A stretch of 64,000 nt of DNA from Vreelandella boliviensis LC1 (GCF_000236035.1 NZ_JH393257.1:257087-321086), one strand, 5' to 3'; shown: positions 7,530 through 17,634, numbered from the stretch's first letter. Translations and numbers: made by a program. Notes: generated by a model not told the origin, from the sequence alone.

Positions 7530-7837
7530 AAAGCCCCCGTTTCCATATATACATAGCGAGCACCGCGCTCCCCCTGGGGTGGCTGAGATTCAAAGTGTCG
7601 GATCACATCATCGAGTTTTGCTGTAACCGCGATGACGAGAGCGGCTTTTTTCAACCAGGGTTGGTCGCCAATCCCTAGCGCTTGCAATGCCTCTTCCAGA
7701 ACACGATCACCCATTAGCCTCAACGAATGGCTATCGGCCAGATACGCATAGATACCGGGCTCAAGTTCTGATACCCGCTGCACCAACATTTTTAGCTGCA
7801 GCGGGTATAACCCACCTGCCGATGGCGTTACCTGCCT
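7530..7837 (-). pseudogene. SagB-type nitroreductase, 5' part (N-terminally truncated)
   Basis: Open from just after an in-frame TGA at 7838-7840 to the IS end. It reads TPSAGGLYPLQLKMLVQRVS, then LEPGIYAYLADSHSLRL, and finally GERGARYVYMETGA before the IS. PSAGGLYP is the FMN-phosphate loop of SagB/ThcOx-type dehydrogenases, which oxidise thiazolines/oxazolines in peptide natural products or act as general nitroreductases. About 50 N-terminal residues expected for the domain are missing, so the gene was broken twice: truncated at the 5' end and interrupted by the IS. No cyclodehydratase partner is nearby. Confidence 0.75.
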
Positions 7838-7867
7838 TCATCGATGCGCATGTTACAGAACGTGTGA

Positions 7868-8077
7868 TTATGGGTTAGCTTTCCGCAGCTCCCTGAGCTG
7901 ATTAATGGTGGAAGTCGCTCCGCCGCATACCACAACCAGGATATTGCTAAAATTTTCGAGCTCTGGTGCATTTTCATATGCCGCTGCCAAGCCCGCACCA
8001 CAGGCGGGTTCTACCAATAGACAATGATCATCAAGAAAACGCTCGCAGGCCATCAGTGCGCTTAGATCTGATACCAC
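7868..8077 (-). pseudogene. C-terminal remnant of a PLP-dependent serine/threonine dehydratase
   Basis: About 69 codons: VVSDLSALMACERFLDD, LLVEPACGAGLAAAYENAP, then NILVVVCGGATSTINQL. VEPACGAALA and the VIVCGG glycine loop are conserved in the C-terminal part of SDS/IlvA-type L-serine/L-threonine dehydratases (PLP fold II). The lysine-bearing N-terminal half and the phosphate loop are absent. The apparent GTG start at 8077 is probably just the first start-like codon inside the relic. It lies head-to-tail with the truncated nitroreductase. Confidence 0.7.
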
Positions 8078-8169
8078 GACACTGTGGAAAAGAACAAGTA
8101 AACACTTCCATCTTTGCGCTTCAGATTATAGCCAGTACGTATAAATCCAGAGGCCACATTAGCGAACAG
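8078..8169 (-). other. Unidentified coding-like remnant
   Basis: In one minus-strand frame this stretch reads NVASGFIRTGYNLKRKDGSV followed by YLFFSTVSWYQI and a stop, with no start codon and a stop just upstream. The composition looks protein-like, but I do not recognise it. It may be yet another gene fragment joined to the dehydratase relic. Confidence 0.25.
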
Positions 8170-9087
8170 CTAGCGTAATAATGGCCCAGCCAAGCGCTGT
8201 TTCTGTGCACGAACAGCGTCTGTTAGAAAGTCCATCAATGCATGAATCCTCACTACACCACGTAGATCCGGGTGCATTAAAAACCACAAGCCGTATTCCA
8301 ACTCGGGGATGGGATCAGTGAGCTGGATAATGTCTGGGTCTTCGTAGGCAAGATAGCAGGGCAGAACGGCTAACCCCATACCGGAACGAACAGCGCTGAG
8401 TATATTGACCAAGGTGTCGACACGGTAGACACAAGCCGTTTTCAGCGCGTGCCTGTCCATCCACTGGTCAAGAGCTGAATCCTGCAAACGCGGTCCAGCA
8501 CCAATCCAGGGTTGGCTAGCAAGGGCCTCGATGGAAGCCCCTGGTGTCAGCTTGAGGCTTCGATTTCCGTAAACCGCCTGACCTATAGCCGTCAGCGGCC
8601 GCCCAATCAGATTGTCAGGAGGCGCGTTGGAGGGACGAATGGCAACGTCAGCTTCTCTGCGCGTCAGGTTGAACAATTGGTTGGATACGGCAACATCAAG
8701 CACGATGCCTGGATATTGATGCTGAAACTGCGTGAAGAGAGGCGAGAGCACCCCCATCAACAATGAATCCGTTGTGGTGAGCCAGATTTCCCCACTCGGT
8801 TCCAAGTCGCGCCCGGCGACTTTACGTTCGGCGGCCAAGGCCGCTTCATCCATTATTCGGGCGGTTTCAGCTAGCTCTTCCCCGGCAAGCGTTGGCCGGT
8901 AACCGGTTCGGCTTCTTTCAAAAAGAGAAACACCAATGCGCTGCTCAATATCACCCAGCCGTCGGAAAACCGTGGCGTGACTAACGCCCAGGGCGCGTGA
9001 GGCGCCCGACAGAGAACCGGCGGTCGCGATCGCCAGGACGACCTCAAAGTCGTTCCATGCCAAGTGACTTCTTATTTTCTTTGTCAT
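8170..9087 (-). CDS. LysR-family transcriptional regulator
   Basis: 305 residues from the chosen ATG (MTKKIRSHLAWNDFEVVLAI). The HTH is at about residues 20-42 (GSLSGASRALGVSHATVFRR), and the effector domain runs from about residue 95 to the end. An in-frame ATG at 9129 would add 14 residues unusual for the family. The phrase W-x-D-x-x-x-x-x-A-x-A-x-x-G-S-L-S-G-A-A-R resembles LysR members often encoded next to oxidoreductases. Its nearest divergent neighbour is a small uncertain frame at 9251. Target unknown. It is intact, although the genes downstream are broken. Confidence 0.88.
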   Translation of the reverse strand: MTKKIRSHLAWNDFEVVLAIATAGSLSGASRALGVSHATVFRRLGDIEQRIGVSLFERSRTGYRPTLAGEELAETARIMDEAALAAERKVAGRDLEPSGEIWLTTTDSLLMGVLSPLFTQFQHQYPGIVLDVAVSNQLFNLTRREADVAIRPSNAPPDNLIGRPLTAIGQAVYGNRSLKLTPGASIEALASQPWIGAGPRLQDSALDQWMDRHALKTACVYRVDTLVNILSAVRSGMGLAVLPCYLAYEDPDIIQLTDPIPELEYGLWFLMHPDLRGVVRIHALMDFLTDAVRAQKQRLAGPLLR

Positions 9088-9250
9088 ATCAGAAGATTGC
9101 CTGAGCGGCTCCCCTGTTCGTTTTTGCAAAGTTAATGCTCACATTTATGGAATACCTTGCAGTTTAGAACAAGATTAGCATGAACCTGAACCTATGCAAC
9201 CGCGCTTTTATCCAGTCACCAGGGACGACGCAAAAGAGGTCAGGAACATG

Positions 9251-9484
9251 TTGAACTCAAGAAAAGAGCAGGACATTCTACGCCGCAGCTCGTTACCCCG
9301 CTGCGATAACGATGACGTTTCAGAAGGGAGTCCCGACGACTCGCTAAAGGGAAGCATCCCAACCAGATACCGAGATGCGCGGGGCGGCATTGATCTTAAA
9401 CGTGTGCAGTTGGATCAGCACAAGGCTCGGCGACGGGTCATTCAGGCGTTGATACGACGTATCCAACATTTATGGTCTCGTTGA
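9251..9484 (+). CDS. Possible small basic protein
   Basis: A 77-codon frame beginning MLNSRKEQDILRRSSLPRC with AGGAAC just before the ATG. The C-terminal half is arginine-rich with a predicted helix (LDQHKARRRVIQALIRRIQH), a little like DUF1127-type small proteins, but the usual YxxWRxRR motif is missing. It is divergent from the LysR gene. It may be a real LysR-controlled small gene or a chance frame. The following 9485-9700 has no recognisable gene. Confidence 0.3.
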   Translation: MNSRKEQDILRRSSLPRCDNDDVSEGSPDDSLKGSIPTRYRDARGGIDLKRVQLDQHKARRRVIQALIRRIQHLWSR

Positions 9485-9700
9485 TAAGACGCTGAATGAG
9501 CACTACCTAATATGTACAACACGTCAGCATGCCTAAAACGTGCTAACCGGGACACCCAGCAAGTTCAACCACGAACACCCGCTGATTTGGTCTATCATGT
9601 CTATTTGCAGCACAAATTTCCCAGCACCGGAAATATGAGGCTTTGACGATTCGGGCAGTTGGCAAACCGAGGTGATCAGACGGAGCTTCTGACTCTACCG

Positions 9701-10219
9701 CTACATAGATCTACTTTGAAACGACAGAAATTTACTGCCACCTAAGATACGATCCTCGACATATTTCATGCCAATTTTTTCAGCTACGCGGGCTGACGCA
9801 ATATTCTGTGGGTCTATATCCGCAACTATGCAAGGAAGCCCTGCAGTATTGAGCCCATGCTCAAGAATAATCTTCGCCGCCTCTGTAGCGACCCCTCTAC
9901 CCCAGGCGTCGCTGACTAAGCGCCAACCGATCTCTACTTCAGGCTTTAGCACATTGTAAGGAATTAAAAGAACCCAACCGTAGAACTTATCTGTTTCTCG
10001 ATCACGGACCGCCCAATAGCCCAGCCCAGGGGGGTACACTTTCTCAATCCGCTCAACCACAAAGCGTCTATGAGCGCTAGGCTTATGCCAAGGCCCCTGG
10101 ACGAACCGCGTTACCTCTGGGTCACGGTCCATTTTTAAACACTCTTCGAGATCACTTAACCTCCGTGGTCGGAGCGTTAGATGATTGGTGTAAAAGGTGG
10201 GTTGTGTATTACGCTGCAT
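9701..10219 (-). CDS. GNAT N-acetyltransferase, RimJ/RimL type
   Basis: 172 residues. An N-terminal TNHLTLRPRRLSDLEECLKM strand-helix is followed by the acetyl-CoA-binding region (IGWRLVSDAWGRGVATEAAK) with the R/Q-x-x-G-x-G/A pyrophosphate loop, and the usual closing block NIASARVAEKIGMKYV. This is Acetyltransf_3 architecture, as in RimL-like enzymes acting on ribosomal proteins, antibiotics or small amines; the substrate cannot be read from the sequence. It lies 37 bp downstream of a second GNAT gene in the same orientation, so the two may be cotranscribed. Confidence 0.88.
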   Translation of the reverse strand: MQRNTQPTFYTNHLTLRPRRLSDLEECLKMDRDPEVTRFVQGPWHKPSAHRRFVVERIEKVYPPGLGYWAVRDRETDKFYGWVLLIPYNVLKPEVEIGWRLVSDAWGRGVATEAAKIILEHGLNTAGLPCIVADIDPQNIASARVAEKIGMKYVEDRILGGSKFLSFQSRSM

Positions 10220-10256
10220 AACAAAACTCTAGATAAAAGCGGCCCCAGATCAATCC

Positions 10257-10805
10257 TCATTCCTCGTTTTTATTTGGAGGGCCGGTGGCTAAACCGCCGA
10301 GAAGCTGGGTGACAAACCGCACCTCCTCAAGCTGCACACCGCCAAGCTCGAAGTACTTTGGAGCTGCCCCGTCATGGGCAAACCCGAGTGAGTGGTAGAA
10401 CGCAATTGCCCGTTCATTCAGAGGGAAGACCCACAGGCTGCATGACTTGAAACCTTGTTCAAGTATAAGCTCTTTCGCCCGAAGCCAGAGTAAGCGTCCA
10501 GCCCCCGTTGACCAAACCGATGGTGAAACATAGATAGCCCAGATTTCGGCGTCAGTATCATGCGAACCGATATCTCGGCATTGTCCAAAGCTCAGCCAAC
10601 CTTGAACAACACCAGCTTTCCTGGCAACAAGTAGCTCGGGAATACCCACGGCTATGCATTCAGCCCACATCGCTTCACGACACTCTATCGATAGCGAGTC
10701 TAGATAATCAGCTGGAACAATAGACCTATATGCGGCACGCCAAGCCTCGACATGAATCTCAGCAACAGCGCGCGCATCTTCAGGATTGGCGTGTACTACG
10801 TCCAT
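10257..10805 (-). CDS. GNAT N-acetyltransferase
   Basis: 182 residues. ARAVAEIHVEAWRAAYRSIV at the N-terminus and VSPSVWSTGAGRLLWLRAKE with the acetyl-CoA loop are typical of Acetyltransf_1 proteins that begin with the AWRxAYxGIVP motif. The end, LWVFPLNERAIAFYHSLGFA, is the family's N-x-x-A-x-x-F-Y-x-x-x-G-F block. Residues after about 165 (LATGPPNKNEE) look like an added tail. It is upstream of, and probably cotranscribed with, the RimL-type gene. Substrate unknown. Confidence 0.88.
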   Translation of the reverse strand: MDVVHANPEDARAVAEIHVEAWRAAYRSIVPADYLDSLSIECREAMWAECIAVGIPELLVARKAGVVQGWLSFGQCRDIGSHDTDAEIWAIYVSPSVWSTGAGRLLWLRAKELILEQGFKSCSLWVFPLNERAIAFYHSLGFAHDGAAPKYFELGGVQLEEVRFVTQLLGGLATGPPNKNEE

Positions 10806-11033
10806 AACGTTAATCCTTTAAGATCCGGGGATGAGAAGACTCAGTTTTAACTATCTCCGAATGTACGCCTCTAAAAACGGGCGTTAAGACTAGCGTGAAG
10901 TATAACGCGAGTCTCACATTAGCGAAGGTTCGCAGTTTCAGATCGATAGGTCGCCTAATAGCGTAGAGCGAGCAGGTTTGCGCAAGGTGCTGGTTTTGGT
11001 TCATCAACTGCGATGGCGGCGGGCAGTCTGAGC

Positions 11034-11073
11034 AATACCACCGCAGAAATAGAAATACCACCGCAGAAATAGA
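11034..11073 (+). repeat. 20-bp perfect tandem duplication
   Basis: Two exact adjacent copies of AATACCACCGCAGAAATAGA lie immediately before the aldo/keto reductase RBS (ATAGGAGATAG). The rest of 10806-11033 has no convincing gene. The duplication may be recent and may alter the leader or an operator. Confidence 0.85.
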
Positions 11074-11088
11074 ATAGGAGATAGCGAT

Positions 11089-11910
11089 ATGCAGACGATT
11101 GAGCTAGGCGGAGTAAGCGTACCCCGTATCGGCCAGGGCACCTGGCATATGGGTGAGAATACCGGACTGCGGCAGGCTGAGATAAGGGCGTTGCGGGAAG
11201 GTCTTGATCTGGGCATGACGTTGATCGATACCGCAGAGATGTATGCCGAGGGCGGTGCCGAAGAGATCGTTGGCCAGGCAATCCGCGACCGGCGCGATGA
11301 GGTGTATCTAGTCAGCAAAGTCTACCCACATAACGCCAGCGCCAAGGGTGTTCAAACCGCCTGCGAGCGCAGCCTGCGCCGATTGGGCACCGACACTATT
11401 GATTTGTACCTGCTGCACTGGCGGGGCCAGTACCCGCTGAGCGAAACAGTGGAAGCTTTTGAGCGGCTACGCGAGCAGGGCAAAATCCTGCGCTGGGGAG
11501 TTTCGAACTTTGATATTGATGACTTAGCAGAGCTCGACGCGCCAGCTTGCGCCACCAATCAGGTGCTCTACAACCCCGAATCACGCGGCATTGAATACGA
11601 CCTACTGCCCTGGCAAGCACAACAAAACATGCCGCTCATGGCCTACTGCCCCATCGGGCAAGGCGGCGCGCTATTGCATGACGCCACTCTGCAACGCATC
11701 GCCGACAAACACAGCGCCACCACCGCCCAAGTCGCCCTCGCCTGGGCACTGCGCCACCCCGGCGTGATAGCTATTCCTAAAGCCGTGAATCTGGAGCACC
11801 TCAAACAGAACGCCAAGGCAGATACCGTCAGACTCGACGAAGATGACCTGGCACAAATCGATTCCGCCTACTCTTCGCCAACACGCAAGCAGTCTTTGCA
11901 GATGGTGTGA
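11089..11910 (+). CDS. yeaE: Aldo/keto reductase, YeaE-like
   Basis: 273 residues, a TIM-barrel NADPH-dependent reductase of small aldehydes (methylglyoxal for E. coli YeaE). The catalytic tetrad is visible: Asp47 and Tyr52 (LIDTAEMYAEG), Lys77 (LVSKVYP) and His110 (LYLLHW). IPKAVNLEHLKQNA near residue 228 is the NADPH-binding loop. Whole-length phrases (QGTWHMGE, TLIDTAEMYAEGGAEEIVG, SRGIEYDLLPW) match E. coli YeaE closely. It is monocistronic, with AGGAG about 9 bp before the ATG and a 20-bp tandem repeat upstream. Clean up of reactive aldehydes is the likely role. Confidence 0.88.
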   Translation: MQTIELGGVSVPRIGQGTWHMGENTGLRQAEIRALREGLDLGMTLIDTAEMYAEGGAEEIVGQAIRDRRDEVYLVSKVYPHNASAKGVQTACERSLRRLGTDTIDLYLLHWRGQYPLSETVEAFERLREQGKILRWGVSNFDIDDLAELDAPACATNQVLYNPESRGIEYDLLPWQAQQNMPLMAYCPIGQGGALLHDATLQRIADKHSATTAQVALAWALRHPGVIAIPKAVNLEHLKQNAKADTVRLDEDDLAQIDSAYSSPTRKQSLQMV

Positions 11911-12163
11911 CCAAGCGCCCATCAAAGGCCCAGCACTGGAGCGCAGTCATGTCACTGCCCGCCCCAAACCGAGTCCTCAATGGTAGCTTGTCGGATGTCT
12001 ACTCCTGCCATTACCTGCCCCCGTATCTTGTAATAAAGTTAAAAAATTAATTTGTTCCGCTTGCTGCGTCACCATTTAGCGGCTTGTTCGCAGCTGAATG
12101 TGCTCGGCTCACACGCCGGTTTAGAGCCGCGAAGAAGCGGGGAATCGGCCGCTGTGCAGTCGA
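11911..12163. other. Intergenic stretch without recognisable gene
   Basis: Together with the following promoter this makes a 316-bp gap before yefM. It includes an AT-rich patch (near 12030) and CGGCTCACACGCCGGTTTAG (12112-12131), loosely similar to GGCTCAGCCGCCGGTTTGG at about 13575. No frame looks protein-like. Confidence 0.4.
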
Positions 12164-12217
12164 TTGTCAAACCCTATTGCGTACGATATTCTGTACAGTA
12201 ACAACATCCTGTACAGG
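12164..12217 (+). promoter_or_regulatory. yefM-yoeB promoter and operator
   Basis: A sigma-70-like promoter has -35 TTGTCA (12164-12169), a 17-bp spacer and -10 TATTCT (12187-12192). Overlapping and just downstream are two palindromes with the TGTACA core: CTGTACAG (12191-12198) and CCTGTACAGG (12208-12217). E. coli YefM-YoeB represses its own operon by binding repeats with the same TGTACA core, so autoregulation is the natural reading. Confidence 0.75.
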
Positions 12218-12226
12218 AGTGACCTT

Positions 12227-12478
12227 ATGGATGCCATCAGCTACACGGCCGCTAGAACCAATCTAGCAAAAACCATGCAGCAGGTCTGTGAAGACCATTC
12301 ACCCATGATCATCACCCGCAATAAGGCGCAGTCTGTGGTTATGATCTCTCTCGAAGACTATGAGGCACTGCAAGAGACAGCCTATCTTCTGCGCGCTCCT
12401 AAGAACGCCCGCCGTTTGCTGGAATCCGTTGCCGAGCTGGAGCAAGGTGGTGGTCAGGAGAAGGAACTTCTTGAATGA
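12227..12478 (+). CDS. yefM: Antitoxin YefM (Phd/YefM family)
   Basis: 83 residues. The N-terminal DNA-binding fold MDAISYTAARTNLAKTMQQV and the phrase PMIITRNKAQSVVMISLEDY are typical of YefM. The C-terminal part (LLRAPKNARRLLESVAELE) wraps the toxin. It represses its own promoter and neutralises YoeB. I chose the ATG at 12227 because AGGAG lies 8-9 bases upstream and the operator lies just before it; an upstream in-frame ATG would put the operator inside the gene. Its stop overlaps the toxin start by the ATGA arrangement. Confidence 0.93.
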   Translation: MDAISYTAARTNLAKTMQQVCEDHSPMIITRNKAQSVVMISLEDYEALQETAYLLRAPKNARRLLESVAELEQGGGQEKELLE

Positions 12479-12729
12479 AGCTCCTCTTTGCCGAGAACGC
12501 CTGGGAGGACTATCAATACTGGCAGAAAACTGACAAGAGGGTGCTTAACCGCATCAACAAGCTCTTCAAAGAGACTAAACGAGAGCCATTTGAAGGAGTT
12601 GGCAAACCAGAGCCTCTCAAACACAGCCTCACCAGTTATTGGTCGCGGCGAATCAACGAAGAACACCGAATGGTTTACAAAGTCACGGATAACGCTTTGC
12701 TTATTGCCCAGCTCCGGTATCACTACTGA
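12475..12729 (+). CDS. yoeB: mRNA-interferase toxin YoeB
   Basis: 84 residues, the exact family length. A ribosome-dependent RelE-fold endoribonuclease that cleaves mRNA in the A site. The catalytic set is present: Glu46 in GKPEPLKH, Arg65 in EEHRMVYKV and the C-terminal His83-Tyr84 (RYHY). It is translationally coupled to yefM (ATG inside the antitoxin stop). All active-site residues are intact, so the module is probably functional. No inserted or missing segment is seen. Confidence 0.95.
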   Translation: MKLLFAENAWEDYQYWQKTDKRVLNRINKLFKETKREPFEGVGKPEPLKHSLTSYWSRRINEEHRMVYKVTDNALLIAQLRYHY

Positions 12730-12817
12730 TTTAACACCTTGTTGGAACCGAGCTAGCTCAGCACTTTAGCAACGCTGGCAGCGTACCGCCTGGAAGTATG
12801 TGAGGGTTACGCGAGAT

Positions 12818-12852
12818 AAAAAAGCAGCGCCGGGGCTCGCCCCGGCGCTGCT
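12818..12852 (-). terminator. Terminator of the outer-membrane barrel gene
   Basis: AGCAGCGCCGGGGC and GCCCCGGCGCTGCT form a perfect 14-bp stem with a 2-base spacer. The minus-strand transcript continues in a T6 run. It lies 28 bp beyond the stop of the minus-strand barrel gene. Confidence 0.9.
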
Positions 12853-12879
12853 ATCGCACGTGGTAAAACAAATTGACGG

Positions 12880-13547
12880 CTAGAAGCTGAAACCGGCTGA
12901 TACGGTAAAGGTGTCGATCTGATAGTCGCTGTCGAAGTCGTAGCGCTCGTATTCGGTACGGACCAGGAAAGGATCGAAGTTGAACTGCGCGCCGACACCG
13001 TAGACCGGATCGGTGCCGTCCTGATCTTCAAGATCAACGCTAGCACCGCCAAGGTTACCGTCGACGTCGGTTTCCCACTTGGCCACACCGGCCTTAGCGA
13101 AGGCGGTAAACCAGGAGGTGATGGGCAATTGACCGACCGGACTCACACCGTAGGCGTTGGATTCCAAATCGGTATTGGCGTCGCTGTTACCTTTCAGGCG
13201 CGTACGACCAAGATCGGCATAGAAGATTTCGGTAGCGAAATAAGGATTGAATTCGTAGCCGACGAAACCTTTAAAAACGTTGTCTTCATCATCATCCAGA
13301 TCAAAGTCTCCAGCGCCATCAGAGATGAAATTGTCGACATCGTTGTCGTCGTTCTCCAGCGAGCTGAAACCGGTAGCGATGCCCAGATAGAGGCCATCCG
13401 CATTGGGTGCGGCAATACCGACGGTGCGGCGGCGAGCAGAGCGGTAGAGGCAAACGAGGCGGTAAGTATGGCGTAATAGAGCGCATATACGAGGCCAATA
13501 ATGGATGCTCCCCCGCTTACTACGCCAAATATTTCGATAACCGTCAT
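12880..13547 (-). pseudogene. Outer-membrane beta-barrel protein, frameshifted near the signal peptide
   Basis: From 13422 downward one frame encodes a typical small porin/OmpA-like barrel: APNADGLYLGIATGFSSLE, acidic loops (DDNDVDN, DDDEDN), FKGFVGYEFNPYFATEIFYA, and a terminal aromatic GFSF (C-terminal Phe as recognised by BAM). The signal-peptide-like sequence YAILTASFASTALLAAAPSV is in a different frame, and it has no nearby start codon except an ATG at 13547 giving an extra hydrophobic MTVIEIFGVVSGGASIIGLV. A one-base shift around 13415-13430 plus a replaced 5' end would explain this. Likely a pseudogene, unless there is a sequencing error. Confidence 0.65.
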
Positions 13548-13646
13548 ATTTGTCTACCAATCTACCGAACGCCTGGGCTCAGCCGCCGGTTTGGAGCGGA
13601 GCGGAAAACTGGTTGGCTGGAGCCATTTGATAGCTGTGGAGCTTGC

Positions 13647-14483
13647 TCAAGACTCATTACGAAGCCGATTATATGCGCAATTAATTTGAATAAGATCATC
13701 TCTCGATTCAATTTCAGTAAGAAAGTCTCTCAATATTTCCATTTTCCAGACGATACCTAAATCAGACTCAGAATTGATTCTACCACTATATATTCCTAAA
13801 AAATGTACCATTTCTTTTTTTGCCTGATACTGCTTTCCTTTGTGATCAACTATATCGCCTACTTTAAATCTGGCGATGACCAAAGATCCAGATTGCCCAG
13901 GCCGAGCCCGGCAGTCAATTAGGAAACTAGGGAGTTTTTTATAATTTGTATCTGGTTCTGAGGCAATGTAACCAGTTGACCAAATGGCAAAATTTTCATT
14001 CATACCAAATGGAAAACCCAATACATGAACTTGATCCGCTATGCGCCACTTATGCCAATCTTCTTTAGTTTCAACGAAGTGATGAATGGCATTGCTTATT
14101 TCGGATATAGGTACTGCAACCACATCAACTGAAGCTCCAAATTCCGGATGCTCTATCCATACAGGGCACTTCATTTCATTGTCAGTATACAAATCAAATG
14201 CATACCAAACAGGTTCATGAGAGCCAATTATCTGAAATCGAATATTATTGGGAATGCCAAGATCTTTATTAAGAGGCTCTCCTGTTTCTTGGTGTCTCCC
14301 AGTTATATTGTGCCTGTTGGTGATGAAAACAGGGCCTTTTTTAGAGTTGATAAAGAATGCTGTACCGGAAGAGAGTTTTGTATTATCGAAGTACATTTCG
14401 ATATATAAAACTCGCATTGAATTTGTATTTATTTCCCCCGCAATCTCGGGATTTACTAATTTGGTAGATGTGCTCATCGTCAT
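13647..14483 (-). CDS. Trypsin-like serine protease domain protein
   Basis: 278 residues with a chymotrypsin-fold core. Catalytic His58 is in PVFITNRHNITGR, Asp120 in GASVDVVAVPI and Ser198 in CRARPGQSGSLV. No signal peptide, so it is predicted cytoplasmic, and there is no PDZ domain, unlike DegP/HtrA. Such stand-alone trypsin-like proteins occur in accessory and defence-island DNA, but their substrates are mostly unknown. The gene is markedly AT-rich compared with its neighbours, and no partner gene (MBL, NTPase) is adjacent. Probably acquired; single-gene unit. Confidence 0.75.
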   Translation of the reverse strand: MTMSTSTKLVNPEIAGEINTNSMRVLYIEMYFDNTKLSSGTAFFINSKKGPVFITNRHNITGRHQETGEPLNKDLGIPNNIRFQIIGSHEPVWYAFDLYTDNEMKCPVWIEHPEFGASVDVVAVPISEISNAIHHFVETKEDWHKWRIADQVHVLGFPFGMNENFAIWSTGYIASEPDTNYKKLPSFLIDCRARPGQSGSLVIARFKVGDIVDHKGKQYQAKKEMVHFLGIYSGRINSESDLGIVWKMEILRDFLTEIESRDDLIQINCAYNRLRNES

Positions 14484-14514
14484 CCTTGTACAGCTAACAG
14501 TGATTCTACGCCCC

Positions 14515-14564
14515 GCTGCAAAACCTCAATGAACGCGAAGGCGCATTGATTGAGGTTTTGCAGC
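14515..14564. repeat. Long inverted repeat upstream of the protease gene
   Basis: GCTGCAAAACCTCAAT and ATTGAGGTTTTGCAGC are perfect 16-bp arms around an 18-base centre that itself can pair (CGC/GCG). It lies 31 bp before the protease start. There is no T-run. It could be a terminator-like or mobile repeat. Confidence 0.6.
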
Positions 14565-14695
14565 CACCTGCTTTGACTCTACCCCATTGATTATGCTGGT
14601 GGCAAAGCGAATGTTGGCAGCATATCCAAAATTCGCGGGCTTGCGCATTACCTTGCATCTCCACCGCCCGCCTCCTACACTCCCCAAACGAACAG

Positions 14696-14837
14696 CTTGA
14701 CGGGGTGCCGGTGAAATCCGGCTGAGATGGTGCAGGGTATTTCCTTTTATGGATACCAAGCGCTGGTCCCGCTGAACCTGATCCGGCTAATGCGCTGCTC
14801 TTATAACGAGCGCGCGGGTACCGGCGTAGGGATCAAG
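14696..14837 (+). promoter_or_regulatory. TPP riboswitch (THI element) before tenA-thiC
   Basis: Contains the conserved blocks ACGGGGTGCC, GGCTGAGA, CCGCTGAACCTGATCCGG and CCGGCGTAGGGATCAAG, closed by CTTGA/TCAAG. It binds thiamine pyrophosphate and lowers expression of thiamin genes. Unusual are an enlarged P3 arm (GGTATTTCC...GGATACC) and an extended P5 hairpin: between CCGG and CCGG lie about 30 extra bases that pair (GCGC..GCTC/GAGC..GCGC). The tenA start is 100 bp downstream. Confidence 0.95.
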
Positions 14838-14936
14838 CGATGGCCTTGGCTAGCTCTCACGATCTTACGCCACCTTTCCTCGCCATTTCCTCGATCTCTC
14901 CCGCCTGCCCTCCGGATCATTACCACCGGAGGCATC

Positions 14937-17559
<2,623 letters not shown>

Positions 17560-17592
17560 CGTTGCAGCCTACTTAACAGCTTAGCTGCGGAA

Positions 17593-17634
17593 TGTGGCTC
17601 TTGAGTCTTAGCAAAACTCAAGGGTCACTTTTAT
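17593..17634 (+). terminator. Probable terminator after thiC
   Basis: GTGGCTCTTGAGT pairs with ACTCAAGGGTCAC (two wobble or mismatch positions) around CTTAGCAAA, followed by TTTTATG. It is 33 bp beyond the thiC stop. Confidence 0.6.

Noticed and set aside
8170-9087. LysR gene as another pseudogene
   Set aside because: The frame is continuous with complete DNA-binding and effector domains, so it is treated as intact.
4290-14600. A genomic island with integrase and tRNA attachment site
   Set aside because: No integrase, tRNA or flanking direct repeats were seen; the region looks like accumulated fragments and single-gene insertions.
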